DNA from: Chara braunii
Lineage: Eukaryota > Streptophyta > Charophyceae > Charales > Characeae
NCBI GenBank assembly: GCA_003427395.1
Contig: BFEA01000327.1
Location: 1,711,600-1,738,061 of the forward strand
Direction: 5' to 3'
DNA length: 26,462 nucleotides
The notes beneath the pieces are model-generated. The model was not told the origin of the DNA. It searched no databases and was given only the letters and a program-made list of their open reading frames with translations. Positions 9,951-19,502 of the stretch are shown here, in pieces. Made by a program: the position numbers and the translations under genes. How positions within the stretch are numbered: position 1 is the stretch's first letter; each line of letters begins with the position of its first letter.

Positions 9951-10848
9951 TTACCGCAAAAAGGAGGTGTCGATATTCGCTAGGTACATGGATAGGTAAC
10001 TGGATATCGATGCTCCCAGTAGGAAGGGAGACCGCTGAGGTGACAGTTGGGACCCAGATGGTTTCCTCTGGGGAGGCTCCAAACAAGGAGTTGTCGGATT
10101 TCACCGAGAGTATTGTAGCTATGAGTTGATTGTTCGCCGGACTTATCGGGTCATTTTTTGTTTCGCTTTCTCCCTCGAGTTCAGCTTCGACCGAGGGTTC
10201 TACCGAAAATGTCTGTAGGAGTTCTCTCGCGGGGGCTTAAAAGACAAATCGCATAGCCCCCTAAGCTCGACAAATCTCTCTAGAAGGGGGTCAGTTATGA
10301 ATACAGGGACGCAGGGGGTTTCGAGAAGTCGATTATCCGCGACACCCTCAACAACGGTTCCCCTCTCACAGTAAAGGAGAACATTTGAGACCAACTAAGC
10401 TCGCTCTGGATAATCTTAGTTGACACGTGCCGCCGAGGTTGGCGGGACCGGTATTGAATTCGTATCGGATATTGGTCTAGTTCTTCTGAATCCTCGTTTC
10501 CTATCGTGGGTCTTTCTTCACCTGTTGGCATCCATCGAATCATGTTAACCCTGCGACCCTCGGTGGAAATGTGAGGGGTTGGCTGCGCGCGTACACGCAT
10601 GGTCAACCTCATAGGTATCATTTGGGGCTTAGGATGGGTCGAGGTGAGCCCCATCTTAGAGCTGTCAAAATGCATTCACTCCCCTACCGCCACCTGCCAC
10701 GGATCCCTAGGAGCACATCGTACGCCTGTACATCCAATACAATCGCATCACATAGGCAATGCACCCGCCCGACTCTTATAGGAACATCCATAATTCGTCC
10801 TTTACAATGAATGTTGTACTTTGTGGCTGATACATACAACTCGTCGGG
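9951..10848 (-). pseudogene. Protease-to-RT linker, decayed
   Basis: This lies between the protease frame and the RT core on the minus strand. Protein-like pieces include YCERGTVVEGVADNRLLETP with VPVFITDPLLERFVELRGL (about 10200-10394), SLFGASPEETIWVPTVTSAV, and HVPSEYRHLLFAVIRAYPRG (about 9940-10104). They are spread over more than one frame, so at least two frameshifts are needed to connect them. This fits the spacer between protease and RT in Ty3-type polyproteins. No separate function is assigned. Confidence 0.6.
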
Positions 10849-11507
10849 TCAGAGGGGATGAACCTGTTTTACCCGCCCCAAACGCTTCGTCATACCCCAA
10901 GAGATAGCTACTACCGACAATCCGGAATCCAAAATGGCGGTCGACGAGCTTCCCGGGACCTCACAATCACATTCGACGCTCTTCCAAGTAATTGGATAAG
11001 CCCGAAGAAACACCTCGGGTTTCTCCCGCAGTGGGTCCACGGCGTGGATCATTCCGACCCGGTTGGCCTTGTGGGTTTTCGAGGTTGATGGTTGAGCCTC
11101 GATGGCCGCCGATGGATCGTTGATCGCCATCTTTTTACCCCTTCGACCTTCCTCGAACCAACGTCGGTTCTTCAGGCACCTCTCAATGAGTTTCTTGTTA
11201 GCAGTCTCTGAAATGGTCAGCAGGTAGGGAATAGGTAATGATATCCGTAGGTCCAGAGCCTTCAGGGCATCTAGTACATCCTTGTACTCGGGACCCGGTA
11301 TCGTGGGGTCTTCGAATCCGGGTCTCCACGGTCCCAAGTCACTTTCGTTGGTAACACATGGGTTTTGGCGGATTGCGCCAATGGTCCTGGGTTCGAGCAT
11401 CGCGGCCGCCAGATATTCATCGATCCCAATTTCGGCAGCCGTCGGGGCCACCATGTTTGTGGTCCCCGCAACCATAACTGCCGCCACCTGCCCTTGTCCT
11501 ACAGCGG
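10849..11507 (-). pseudogene. Retroelement aspartic protease (retropepsin-like)
   Basis: A minus-strand frame is open from about 11507 down to 10849, roughly 220 residues. Near its C-terminal end it reads STAILDSGLSVVAISWGM, with the D-S-G catalytic triplet at 10921-10929; retropepsins use D-[ST]-G followed by a hydrophobic stretch. Upstream are EYKDVLDALKALDLRISLPI and LIERCLKNRRWFEEGRRGKK, which look like the helical end of gag or a protease spacer. It lies directly downstream of the CCHC knuckle but in a -1 frame relative to it, which could be a programmed gag-pol shift or simple decay. The usual second motif (I-I-G) was not clearly seen. The frame has no ATG at its upstream end; GTG at 11487 is not a credible start. 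Confidence 0.7.
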
Positions 11508-11678
11508 TTGGAGCTCCAACGGGATCTGGGAGGGACCAGCAATCCCTACCTGGGCCCGGGGCCGAGGACAGTTCTTGGCCAAGTGGCCAGACTGATTACA
11601 ATTGTGGCATCGCATAGGCTGAGTAGCTCCAGCCACAACAGGTCGAGGCAGTGCAGACCGTGTGGCCATGGCCACAGG
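11508..11678 (-). pseudogene. gag C-terminal fragment with CCHC zinc knuckle
   Basis: On the minus strand, 11568-11609 encodes CHNCNQSGHLAKNC, an exact C-x2-C-x4-H-x4-C retroviral-type zinc knuckle, which in gag binds element RNA for packaging. It is followed by PRPRAQ. The frame is closed by TAG at 11679-11681 upstream and TAG near 11500 downstream. The residues before the knuckle are basic and Pro/Ala-rich. I could not recognise a capsid domain further upstream, so most of gag is lost or too diverged. This orders the element as gag-protease-RT-RNase H-integrase on the minus strand. Confidence 0.85.
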
Positions 11679-11681
11679 CTA

Positions 11682-13285
11682 TCTCTGGGTCACCGCCGCT
11701 GTCGAGCGCATCAGTCCGGCACCGCACAAGGCAACGCGGGACCCTCTGGCCGCGTCACACAAGAGTTGGTTTTAATCCTTCATCGCGAATATACATGGAG
11801 CTTCCGACAGCCGCTCCGGCCGAGTGCGCCAGCCATACCTCTCGCAAGCCCCTACGACAAGATAGGGCCTACGCGAGGTACAACTTACCTCCACCTTACG
11901 GGAGTTGTCACCTCCCTTCGGTGGGCGTATCCCCGCCGAGCTACCAGTCCATAGTACGAAAGCTGATCAGCTGCAATCGCAGAGGTAGACCAGCCGAGGG
12001 CGTTTCTCGTTCGCTGTAGCATAGGGGGTACCCGCGGTATTACGCCTCTATCGAACCCGCACGCGAACCGGCATCTTGGGGGGCTGAGGTCCCAAGCGCG
12101 ACTCGTCGTCAGTCGACTAGGACACATCCCATACGCCACGCACACACCACTATAAAAAACATAAAAATAACACACACACACACACGCACGTACATATACT
12201 TATAGAGAAAGACACTGAACAAACAACTCGACAACACTCCTAGTCCCTTACTGACCATCCCACAACTTTCTGATGCGGAAATCGGACAGGCGTCGCGCGC
12301 GAGACTGAGAAACCGCGTGGACGTAGGGCTAACTCATATCGACTTGCAATGCAATCGTATGCAAGTGGTCACAGTGATGGCGTACCATGTATTACCCATA
12401 CTCATGTAGTCCTCGTTAATATCGAGGGTTGCATTCGACACTCAAGTGTCGGCTGACACGCGCCTTGAGGGATTGATCTCTCGACGTTGGACAAACGCCA
12501 AGTGTGGTTGAACACCACTTCCTCTTCTGCACCCTACAGAGAGTGGGTGGTACACAGGTTCACACCTGTGGTGGCAATCGTTTCTTATGGCCCTGGAGAC
12601 CAACTCCTTCATCTAGGACCTGGAGAGAAATAAAGGGGTTTGACTTTGACGGCTGCCACGGACTACAACATCAAACCACAGAAACTCTAAAAGGCAAAGG
12701 ATGAAAGGGGATGTCCCTTTTCTCTTGAAAAACATAATCAGTTTAACTCTTATGCGCGGTCATAATAGGCCCCACGAAACACTCAAAACATATGTATTTA
12801 CATCTATATAGAGGGTTATAAATATGTGACGATCACTTCTCACAATTACAGTGGGGATCCTCTCAGCCATATATATATATGTATGTGAGCGCATGCAGTC
12901 AAATCCAAAGTCTGAATCACCAAACATACTTGCAATCACATCAAAGATTCAACCAAAAAGCCCATGCACTACACGGGGTCAACTTCAACTATTCTCTGCA
13001 CTCACACCCCTTGCTTTTAGCCATACAATCCTGACTCTTGTGCAACTCCTCAAAATAAAATACTCAGTACTTTTCTTAAATGGTCATTCACACAAAGTCT
13101 GGGCGAAAACACAACAAACCACTTCAAATCACAAGGCTAAAGCCTTTCGGTTGAGTGGCAGGAGTGAATTGGAGTATACCATCTCATGTGTAACATAAGT
13201 GAAAATTATTTTTTTCCTTCACTTCCTGTGTACCACATGACATGTCCCGAGGCGAACAGAAAATATACACACAATCAACAGTTGG
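11682..13285. other. No gene seen; AT-rich toward the right
   Basis: The 5' leader or LTR of the minus-strand element would be expected here, but no TATAAATT site or matched LTR was found, and minus-strand frames in 11.7-12.05 kb are short. An (AC)n microsatellite lies at 12170-12185. Composition changes to AT-rich at about 12700-13290, unlike both flanks. The open frame 12851-13198 (plus) begins with GTG and shows no recognisable domain. Confidence 0.45.
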
Positions 13286-13880
13286 TTGCATGTATCGACG
13301 TACGCTAAACTTTCGATGAAAAATCACACATTTTTTCTGTTGGGTCTAGTGGAGACCTATCTCGAGGTCAGGGAGCTCGAGCATTTCTCAAGAAGGGAAC
13401 TGGACTCCCACTACATTTACTACTCCCCGGTGAATGGCGGACCTGGTTGGGGAGACGACGAGAGGGTTCAACTTATAAAGCTGATCTGATCTATAGCGCC
13501 CAGCGGGCCTGATTATCAATGGGAAGCTCCTCCGCCGTCGTACGTGTGGGACCTGCTGGACCGAGAGCTCCGGGCAGGCTCCGAGTTCGTCACTTATATA
13601 GACCGCCTCTTTTCAGAGGATTGGGGGTGCTGGGGGAGCGACGATATGAGGCCGATGATACACGACTATCAGTTGGCGGGGTATTATCAGGCGATAGGAA
13701 TCCATCCGTATCGCGTAGGGGAGGAGCCTGACGAGGACGGGTAGATCAGGAAGGACGACGAGGAGGCCTGGGAGCCTGATTGGGTAGACTCGGACCACGA
13801 GGACGGTGAGCTCGTAGACGAGGGCGAGGACAAGGACGCCGAGGCGCACTTTCCGCGGATCGGAGTGGCCATCAGGGCCT
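13286..13880 (+). pseudogene. Acidic retroelement-associated ORF, C-terminal part
   Basis: One plus-strand frame runs 13286-13880 with in-frame stops at 13487-13489 (TGA) and 13742-13744 (TAG). It reads ETYLEVRELEHFSRREL, YYSPVNGGPGWGDDERV, then PSYVWDLLDRELRAGSEFVT, YIDRLFSEDWGCWGSDDM, RPMIHDYQLAGYYQAIGIHP, and ends with an acidic tail (DDEEAWEPDWVDSDHEDGEL). Its tail runs directly into the first copy of the 275-bp duplication. The Trp/Tyr-rich body with an acidic end, next to an integrase fragment in the same orientation, suggests a companion protein of this retroelement lineage. The family is not recognised; the role is unknown. No ATG start near the beginning can be trusted. Confidence 0.5.
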
Positions 13881-14400
13881 AGGCGGGCCACGTGGATTGA
13901 GCAGAGCTAGAGTTAGAGGGTACCGAGCTGGGACTGATGGTGGAGCGGATCAACAGAGTCGAGCTTCCGATCGAGAGTCCTAGATGGCCTAGACCAACTG
14001 AGATCGTGGCGCCTGACAGGGTGGCCCGATATCGTAGATCACATCCTGGCGGTCCATCGAGGGACGCCCCACGAATCGACGGGCCTGAGCCCGTTTCAAT
14101 TAAGGACCAATAGCGTGACCTGCGTTTCCGCGGATCGGAGTGGCCATCAGGGCCTAGGCGGGCCACGCGGATTGAGCAGAGCTAGAGTTAGCGGGTACCG
14201 AGCTCGGACTGATGGTGGAGCGGATGGACAGAGTCGAGCTTCCGATCGAGAGTCCTAGATGGCCTAGACCGCCTGAGATCGTGGCGCCTGACAGGGTGGC
14301 CCGATTTCGCTGATCACATCCTAGCGGTCCATCGAGGGACGCCCCACGAATCGACGGGCCTGAGCCCGTTTCAATTAAGGACCAATAGCGTGGCCTGCGT
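13851..14400 (+). repeat. 275-bp tandem duplication in an integrase region
   Basis: Copy A is 13851-14125 and copy B 14126-14400, head to tail. I count about 12 substitutions and no length change, so roughly 95-96 percent identity. Each copy encodes the DHILAVHRGTPHESTGLSPF segment of a Ty3/gypsy integrase. Because 275 is not divisible by three, the duplication breaks the frame; only copy B continues into the intact C-terminal domain. Confidence 0.85.
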
Positions 14401-14911
14401 TTCAATACCAAGCCTCCCGGACGAATCTTCGCTGAACCGACGGCCCACCAGGGCCACGGTTCGAGACAAGGCCAAGCAGCACATGGAATTGATGGAACGG
14501 TCCCTGCCCCGATTGGCCCGAAAACGACAGAAAATGACTGAGTTGGCCCATGGCCGGCAGGTCCATAGTTACGAGGCCCGAAATGGGAATGCGGGTCCAC
14601 GGCCCCAGTACACATTAGGGGACTTGATGCAGGTGAGGAAATGTGCTCGCCAAGGTAAGCTAGCGCCACGATTCTTCGGGCGATTCCGAGTAATCGAGCT
14701 TGGACTGAACGGAGTGAACACCGTGCGCCTCGTGCCGGAAGTCTCGGAAAGCCGTTCGGCACGGCCGATCGTTCGACACCCTTCCTCCCCATCCTCTGCA
14801 CCTTCTTCCTCATCCTTGGCTGCTGAGGAAGACGACGACTCTCCATTGCTTTCTTCCTCCCCTGCATCTCTCGCCTTTTCCCATACTCCGTCTCCGCCAC
14901 CATCGCCATGA
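14297..14911 (+). pseudogene. Ty3/gypsy integrase C-terminal domain, plus strand
   Basis: The plus frame from 14297 reads WPDFADHILAVHRGTPHE, STGLSPFQLRTNS, then RATVRDKAKQHMELMERSLP (basic linker), then QYTLGDLMQVRKCARQGKLA with PRFFGRFRVIELGLNGVNTV, then RLVPEV and a Ser-rich, acidic tail (SSSSLAAEEDDDSPLL), ending at TGA 14909-14911. It aligns along its length with the minus-strand integrase at 7880-8545 but differs at many residues, and its GRFRVIE motif is better preserved. The frame is uninterrupted from 14297 to the stop. The catalytic DDE core upstream is missing or scrambled by the tandem duplication, so it is a fragment. Confidence 0.82.
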
Positions 14912-14998
14912 GTTTTCTTACGGAGTGAGCTCTCGACGATCATTTGCAAGCGCCACGAGGTTACATCTCTTTGATTCGGCAGGTTCATCATCCACGGT

Positions 14999-15422
14999 TT
15001 AACGTGGATCTCCTGCGACTCGCGCAATTCTTTTGTACTTCGGGGGTATACGCAGCAGCCGAGTTCCGATTCGCAGGCAGTCCTCAAGCAGTCGTGTTAG
15101 CAGAGGCAGTGGTTGTACATCGGCGGTCAGCCCCGGGATAAGCCACGTGTCCACAATCGTCGGTTTCAGCGGAGATATCAACACGGTCAGTGCGCTACGG
15201 CATACGGCCATCCAGATGTCGTTACGACAGTTGGGCCAGTAGTTGGCAGTTGAGTGGAACCATTGGCTCACACGCCGCGGGGACAATCTTGTCCCTACGG
15301 ATGGCATCGACCTCGACGGGATTCGAGCGTTCTAGCACGAGCCGGCGGTAGTGCTTCCAGAACTCGTCCCCTTCCAACGTCCCCAATGAACCGTTCCCAA
15401 CTCTCCACCTTCGCTCTTCCAT
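14999..15422 (-). pseudogene. Possible minus-strand protein relic
   Basis: Two minus frames overlapping at about 15222-15307 give protein-like text when joined by one frameshift: DEFWKHYRRLVLERSNPVEV and DAIRRDKIVPAACEPMVPLN, then RNDIWMAVCRSALTVLIS and LPLLTRLLEDCLRIGTRLLR with IPPKYKR. It lies between two plus-strand features and overlaps the ATG of the acidic ORF at 15386. No family is recognised and no start is evident. It may be a third, older insertion, or chance. Low confidence. Confidence 0.2.
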
Positions 15423-16147
15423 CTCTCTTTCCCACCTTCTGGCAGTCTGGTGTCCATCCTCGTTTCTCCTTCTGTCTGGAACCGCTCACTGTCCCCCTTC
15501 TCGATCCGAGGCAGTGGTGGTTGTGGTGTGAGCGCTTCGTCGATCTTTCAGTGTGCCTGGTCGGGGTGAGGCTTACGTGGACAAGGGACGAGGAACACCG
15601 CGAGTGGTTTGAGCACTTGGAGCTGATGGTCATCCAGGCCTAGAGGACAGACGTGGAGGGCGATCTTCTCGATTTCCTCTTCGGATCAATACGGCCCGGC
15701 CATCGCCAGCGGATCGCGCAGGAGCTCACGGTCCCCCTTGCGCAGTTGGTTGACGATCTCCCCCTTGAGATCGTCTCGCAGAGTGACGAGAGCCCGGTCC
15801 CACACGTCCTCACACGGACTTTGACGTCGTACCTTCAGTGGTCAGCGTGCGTGGAGGAGCCGGGAAGCGGACGCAACTCGCCATCACAACGGGATTATCT
15901 TAGCCCACGGGAAATCATCGATCTCGCCTTCTTCCAGGATCGAACGACCTCCGAAGATGAGGAGATAGCGATTGAAGAAGAAGAGGAAGAAAGTGAAGAA
16001 GAAGCTGCGGAGGAGGACGACGAAGAAGAGACCCCAAAAGAAGGGAGTTATAGCGGCTTAAGATTGGAACCCCCTGGGCGTCACATATGTGACAAACCGA
16101 TTTCTGCACGGCGCGATTACCTGCGTGGTAGCAACGAGGGGTCCTAA
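15386..16147 (+). pseudogene. Acidic retroelement-associated ORF, N-terminal part
   Basis: The first ATG is at 15386 (MNRSQLST...). The frame continues WWLWCERFVDLSVCLVGVRL, EEHREWFEHLELMVIQA, meets a single TAG at 15641-15643, then resumes with DLLDFLFGSIRPGHRQRIAQ, ELTVPLAQLVDDLPLEIVSQ, RDYLSPREIIDLAFFQD and a tract of almost pure Glu/Asp at about 15955-16034, ending at 16147. About 253 residues are read if the stop is ignored. Equal protein quality on both sides of the stop argues for a recently broken gene or a readthrough stop. It starts 475 bases after the plus-strand integrase tail. The long acidic tract could mimic nucleic acid or bind basic proteins, but that is speculation; no family is recognised. 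Confidence 0.5.
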
Positions 16148-17140
16148 GCTGGGAAGGATGGGCCAACTACGGGAGATTGGGATGGAAGGGAAATTGCATC
16201 AGTGTCCTCGCTTCTTCGTCCTTTTTCGTCGACTTTTCGGATGATTGGGTTCAGGCCCGGGTGGGCCCCGGGATGACCGATCGGTTGATTGGCTGTGTGA
16301 GCGGCGCGCCGCCGTGCGCGCGATTAATAAATGTTGACGTCGTTTTTTTTGTTTCGCTTTTGGACTTTTAGGCGCGGACACCACACGGGAATTTTGCTTC
16401 GTTCTTTTTGAAATTTCTTTTTGAATTCTTTTCTCGAATCTTGTCGAGCCACTAGGGCTCTCAGAATTTCAAACTTTCTTTTTGGGATTTGTGTTTTGCT
16501 TTTTTTTTGCATTAGACAGGAATTCAGGAATTTTGCAATTAGGATTTTCCTTTGCCGCGCGGCGTTTTTTGCTTACGCGTTTCTCTGTGCGGCCGCAACG
16601 GAACTCTGATTAGTCGGCGCCTTTAATCATGTGTGTAACTGTAATTTTGGGCGGGCGCCATTGTAACTGTATCCTTTCTTCTTGTGCTTCGTCTTTCCCG
16701 CTCTCGCTTTCTCTTGTTGTGTCTAGCCAGCCTGCGGACTGCATGCTCGGATCGATGCGTGGAGAGAGGCTACGTCCCCCACGCCGCGATCTGGCCATGC
16801 AGAACGTAAGCGCTCCCTCTCCTGATCTTCCTTCTAAGTCCTTGTAATTCCGTGTTCTTCGTGCATGCATGCACGCTATAAATTCCGGCTGCGCGATTAG
16901 ATAACTCTCTTAACCAGTTGTTGGAAGCTCGGGGTAGCGCGATCAGTGAGGGTCGACTCACGAGCGAAGTAAGAGGTGAGTTGAAGTGGGAGTCGGGCGA
17001 CCCCATGAGCTGGTGCCAAAGGCGCGGGGTTGACGCGGGCCACGACGGACTCTGGGCGCGGGCGAACCTGACGGGTGCGGGAGGACTAAGCGGGGTGACG
17101 ACTTCGTAGGTTGGTGCGCGACGACGGACTGTCTGCATCG

Positions 17141-17142
<2 letters not shown>
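16148..17142. other. Non-coding; possible promoter and leader region
   Basis: A T-rich segment at 16345-16520 is followed by GC-rich DNA. A possible short first exon starts at ATG 16743, with CAGAACGTAAGC near 16800 as a donor-like site, but there is no recognisable product. A TATA-like site is listed separately at 16877. Nothing else is supported. Confidence 0.35.
16877..16884 (+). promoter_or_regulatory. TATA-like site TATAAATT, plus strand
   Basis: TATAAATT is followed 22 bases later by CTCTCTTAACC, an arrangement like a plant-type core promoter with a pyrimidine patch near the start site. No confident gene lies downstream before the (GA)n tract at 17143. Confidence 0.3.

Positions 17143-17215
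<73 letters not shown>
17143..17215 (+). repeat. (GA)n microsatellite, about 36 units
   Basis: This is an uninterrupted GA dinucleotide run of 73 bases. The DNA following it is a diverged relative of the DNA following the (GA)n at 19440-19500. Confidence 0.97.
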
Positions 17216-17219
<4 letters not shown>

Positions 17220-17670
17220 GAACAGGCGGGTGTGAAATTGCGACCTTTCTTTTTCTGTCCTATGTATAAAATTTTGGGTCTCGGGCGAAACACCATCGTT
17301 TTCATCTCTGAGTTATTCTTCTTTTTCTTGTGCATTCTAATGTGCTGATCTATTCTCCCTCTCCCTCTTTGATGCATGTCGATGGTTTGGGAGTGAATAT
17401 CTCGGATTATTGGATGTCTGCGCTCATCTGTGCCTCTTCTTGCATGGTTGAATGGATGTATGTATGGAGATTCGACGGGCGCGGGTCACACGATAGCACA
17501 AAAAGTCCGGTCGCTGAATGACTGCGCTGTATGCCGGGGAAAATTTGTGTGATTGTCATTTGATGTATTGCTGGTGTGAGTGTTACCTGAAACTTCCCAA
17601 ATACCCCAATTCGGCCCAACCCATTTTCGCAATTTATACGAGTTTGCTACCGCAGTGTGAGTGTGCCTTA
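17216..17670. other. Non-coding; related to 19.5-19.85 kb
   Basis: No gene is seen. Three short anchors occur in the same order here and at 19.5-19.85 kb: GTATAAAATTTTGGGTCTCGG (about 17264) against GTATACAAATTTTGATCTCGG (about 19559); GTTGAATGGATG (17448) against a similar GTTGAATG...AATGGATG (19686); and GAAAATTTGTGTGATTGTCA (17540) against GAAAATTCGTGTAATCCTCA (19784). The pair appears to be an old duplication. Confidence 0.4.
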
Positions 17671-18101
17671 AGGGTCTCGCTCCACTACTCTAGACTCTCG
17701 AAGTTTCGAGAGTAACACCTCGCTCCACTTACTCTAGAGATTAACTCGTGAAAACACCCTTCGAGAGCTGTCAGAAGGCGCTCTCGAAGGGCACTCTAGA
17801 GTAGTATAGAGTTCACAGCCTGCGACGCTCACTATTTCCAGCGTCCTCCCTCCTGCCGCCTCTCAGGCCTCTTTTTTTCGTGAGTGTGCCTCCTGCCGCG
17901 ACCGTCAGAGCGAGCTGGGGCTGTCGTGTAGCGCTGTAGAAGGGCTGTCATGTAGCGGTGAGAAATTCGTGAGTGTTTCTTTAGTTCTTGAGTCTGGAGT
18001 AAGTGGAGCGATGCCTCCTTTTTCACGAGTTCTAGACCTCTGACAGCTCTACAAGGACTCACAAATATTTTCGTGAGTCTAGAGTAGTGGAGCGAGACCC
18101 T
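17671..18101 (+). mobile_element. Left foldback unit, 431 bp
   Basis: It begins AGGGTCTCGCTCCACTACTC and ends with the inverted terminus GAGTAGTGGAGCGAGACCCT (written from the complementary view, it is the same sequence). Internal hairpins include CTCTCGAA/TTCGAGAG near 17696-17713 and CCCTTCGAGAG with CTCTCGAAGGG at about 17758-17800. There is no protein. Confidence 0.65.
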
Positions 18102-18143
18102 AAATGTATCTGAAAGCATGTACGGCCAGGCCCAGATGATTTT

Positions 18144-18702
18144 GGGTCTCGGTCCACTACTCTAGACTCACGAAAAATTTTGTGAGTCCTTCTAGAGCTG
18201 TCAGAGGTCTAGTACTCATGAAAAAGGAGGCCTCGCTCCACTTACTCCAGACTCAAGAACTAAAGAAACACTCAAGACTAGCTCCACTACTCTAGACTCA
18301 CAAAAAAATTTGTGAGTCCTTCTAGAGCTGTCAGAGGTCTAGAACTCATGAAAAAGGAGGCATCGCTCCACTTATCCAGACTCAAGAACTAAAGAAACAC
18401 TCACAAATTTCTCAGCGCTACATGACAGCCCTTCTACAGCGCTACACGACAGCCCCAGCTCGTTCTGACGGTCGCGGCAGGAGGCACACTCATGAAAAAA
18501 AGAGGCTGGAGCGGCGGCAGGAGGGAGGATGCTGGAAATCGTGAGCTTCGCAGGCTGTGAACTCTATACTACTCTAGAGTGCCCTTCGAGAGTGCCTTCT
18601 GACAGCTCTCGAAGGGTGTTTTCACGAGTTAAACTCTAGAGTAAGTGGAGCGAGGCGTTACTCTCGAAACTTCGAGAGTCTAGAGTAGTGGAGCGAGACC
18701 CT
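18144..18702 (-). mobile_element. Right foldback unit with 130-bp internal duplication
   Basis: The part 18281-18702 is the reverse complement of nearly the whole left unit, with a modest number of substitutions. It is preceded by an extra tandem copy of its inner end: TCCACTACTCTAGACTCA occurs at 18153 and again at 18283, 130 bases apart, and the following 100 bases repeat with a few changes. The hairpin GACTCACGAAAA/TTTTGTGAGTC is present in the first copy. Confidence 0.65.
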
Positions 18703-19366
18703 TTGACTGCAATTGCGTCCACAGATCAGAGCACAAGGTCCTAGTGTGAGTATGCCCTGAGAAAGTCTTAGTAAGAGTACGCCGCGAAATCCCTGACGAA
18801 ACCGCTGGGGAAGAGTAATGAAGTTGAGGACATCTGACTCTCAAACCTATCTCTGTCCGTTGTCCTTGCTCGCAGGCCTCTGCTCCTCCCGGCCCCTGTC
18901 TCTCTGTCTGTTTGTCTGTCCCTTGCACGCGCGTTCAACGGATTACCATCTTGGCATTTTGCAGAGAGCGTTGTATTCTTGGCGTGTAAGGATCTGCGCG
19001 GCTCTTCTTTGACAGTAACTGTAGAAGAAGTGCTCGAGTCCACTACGTCTGCATTTGAATAGTCTCTGGTTGGTGAGGATGTAGGTCACTCTGGAAAGCA
19101 TTTCGTCCAGCTGAGCTGAGCTCTAGTCCTGGTGGATTCGATGTATGACCTGCTATCTTTCTCGTCAATGTATGTGTCCCTGACGTTCGCAATCAAATTC
19201 CGGGAAACGGCTCGATAGATGCCGATGCTAGTCTCCCCCCTGTCTCATGACTGATTTGGGATACGCAACCTCCTTTTTCCGTTGATCCTTTTTCGGAAGT
19301 TTTTTCCCAGTAATTTATCCATCGACGACTGAATACATAGACCCGCCCCCCAAATTATACTCCTGC

Positions 19367-19368
<2 letters not shown>
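18703..19368. other. Non-coding stretch, no gene seen
   Basis: There are short frames only. AGTGTGAGTATGCCCTGA at 18743 resembles AGTGTGAGTGTGCCTTA at 17654, just outside the left end of the palindrome, so sequence flanking the element may itself be duplicated. CTTGCTCGCAG near 18875 could be a splice acceptor, but no exon is recognisable. Confidence 0.4.
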
Positions 19369-19438
<70 letters not shown>

Positions 19439-19439
19439 N

Positions 19440-19500
<61 letters not shown>
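19369..19500. repeat. (CT)35-N-(GA)30 inverted microsatellite
   Basis: A CT run occupies 19369-19438, a single ambiguous base N is at 19439, and a GA run occupies 19440-19500. CT followed by GA on one strand is self-complementary, so this is a perfect hairpin or an assembly junction between two reads of opposite sense. Confidence 0.95.

Positions 19501-19502
<2 letters not shown>

Larger units (their letters stand above)
17671..18702. mobile_element. 1.03-kb composite foldback palindrome
   Basis: Two related units lie in opposite orientation: 17671-18101 and 18144-18702, separated by 42 bases. The outer ends are AGGGTCTCGCTCCACTAC (17671) and its reverse complement ending CGAGACCCT at 18702. 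Each unit also carries that terminus at its inner end, so each unit is itself flanked by inverted termini. There is no coding frame; smaller perfect hairpins occur within, such as CCCTTCGAGAG/CTCTCGAAGGG. This fits a non-autonomous foldback or MITE-like DNA element that inserted twice, or one that duplicated in inverted form. The family is not recognised and no clear target-site duplication was seen. Confidence 0.7.

Noticed and set aside
12851-13198. 115-codon plus frame in the AT-rich stretch
   Set aside because: GTG start, no domain, no splice or promoter support.
11682-13285. 5' LTR of the minus-strand element
   Set aside because: No sequence here matched the 5.0-5.7 kb region and no TATAAATT site was found, so a paired LTR cannot be supported.
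17116-17377. Minus-strand frame with poly-Ser-Leu
   Set aside because: It is a translation of the (GA)n microsatellite.
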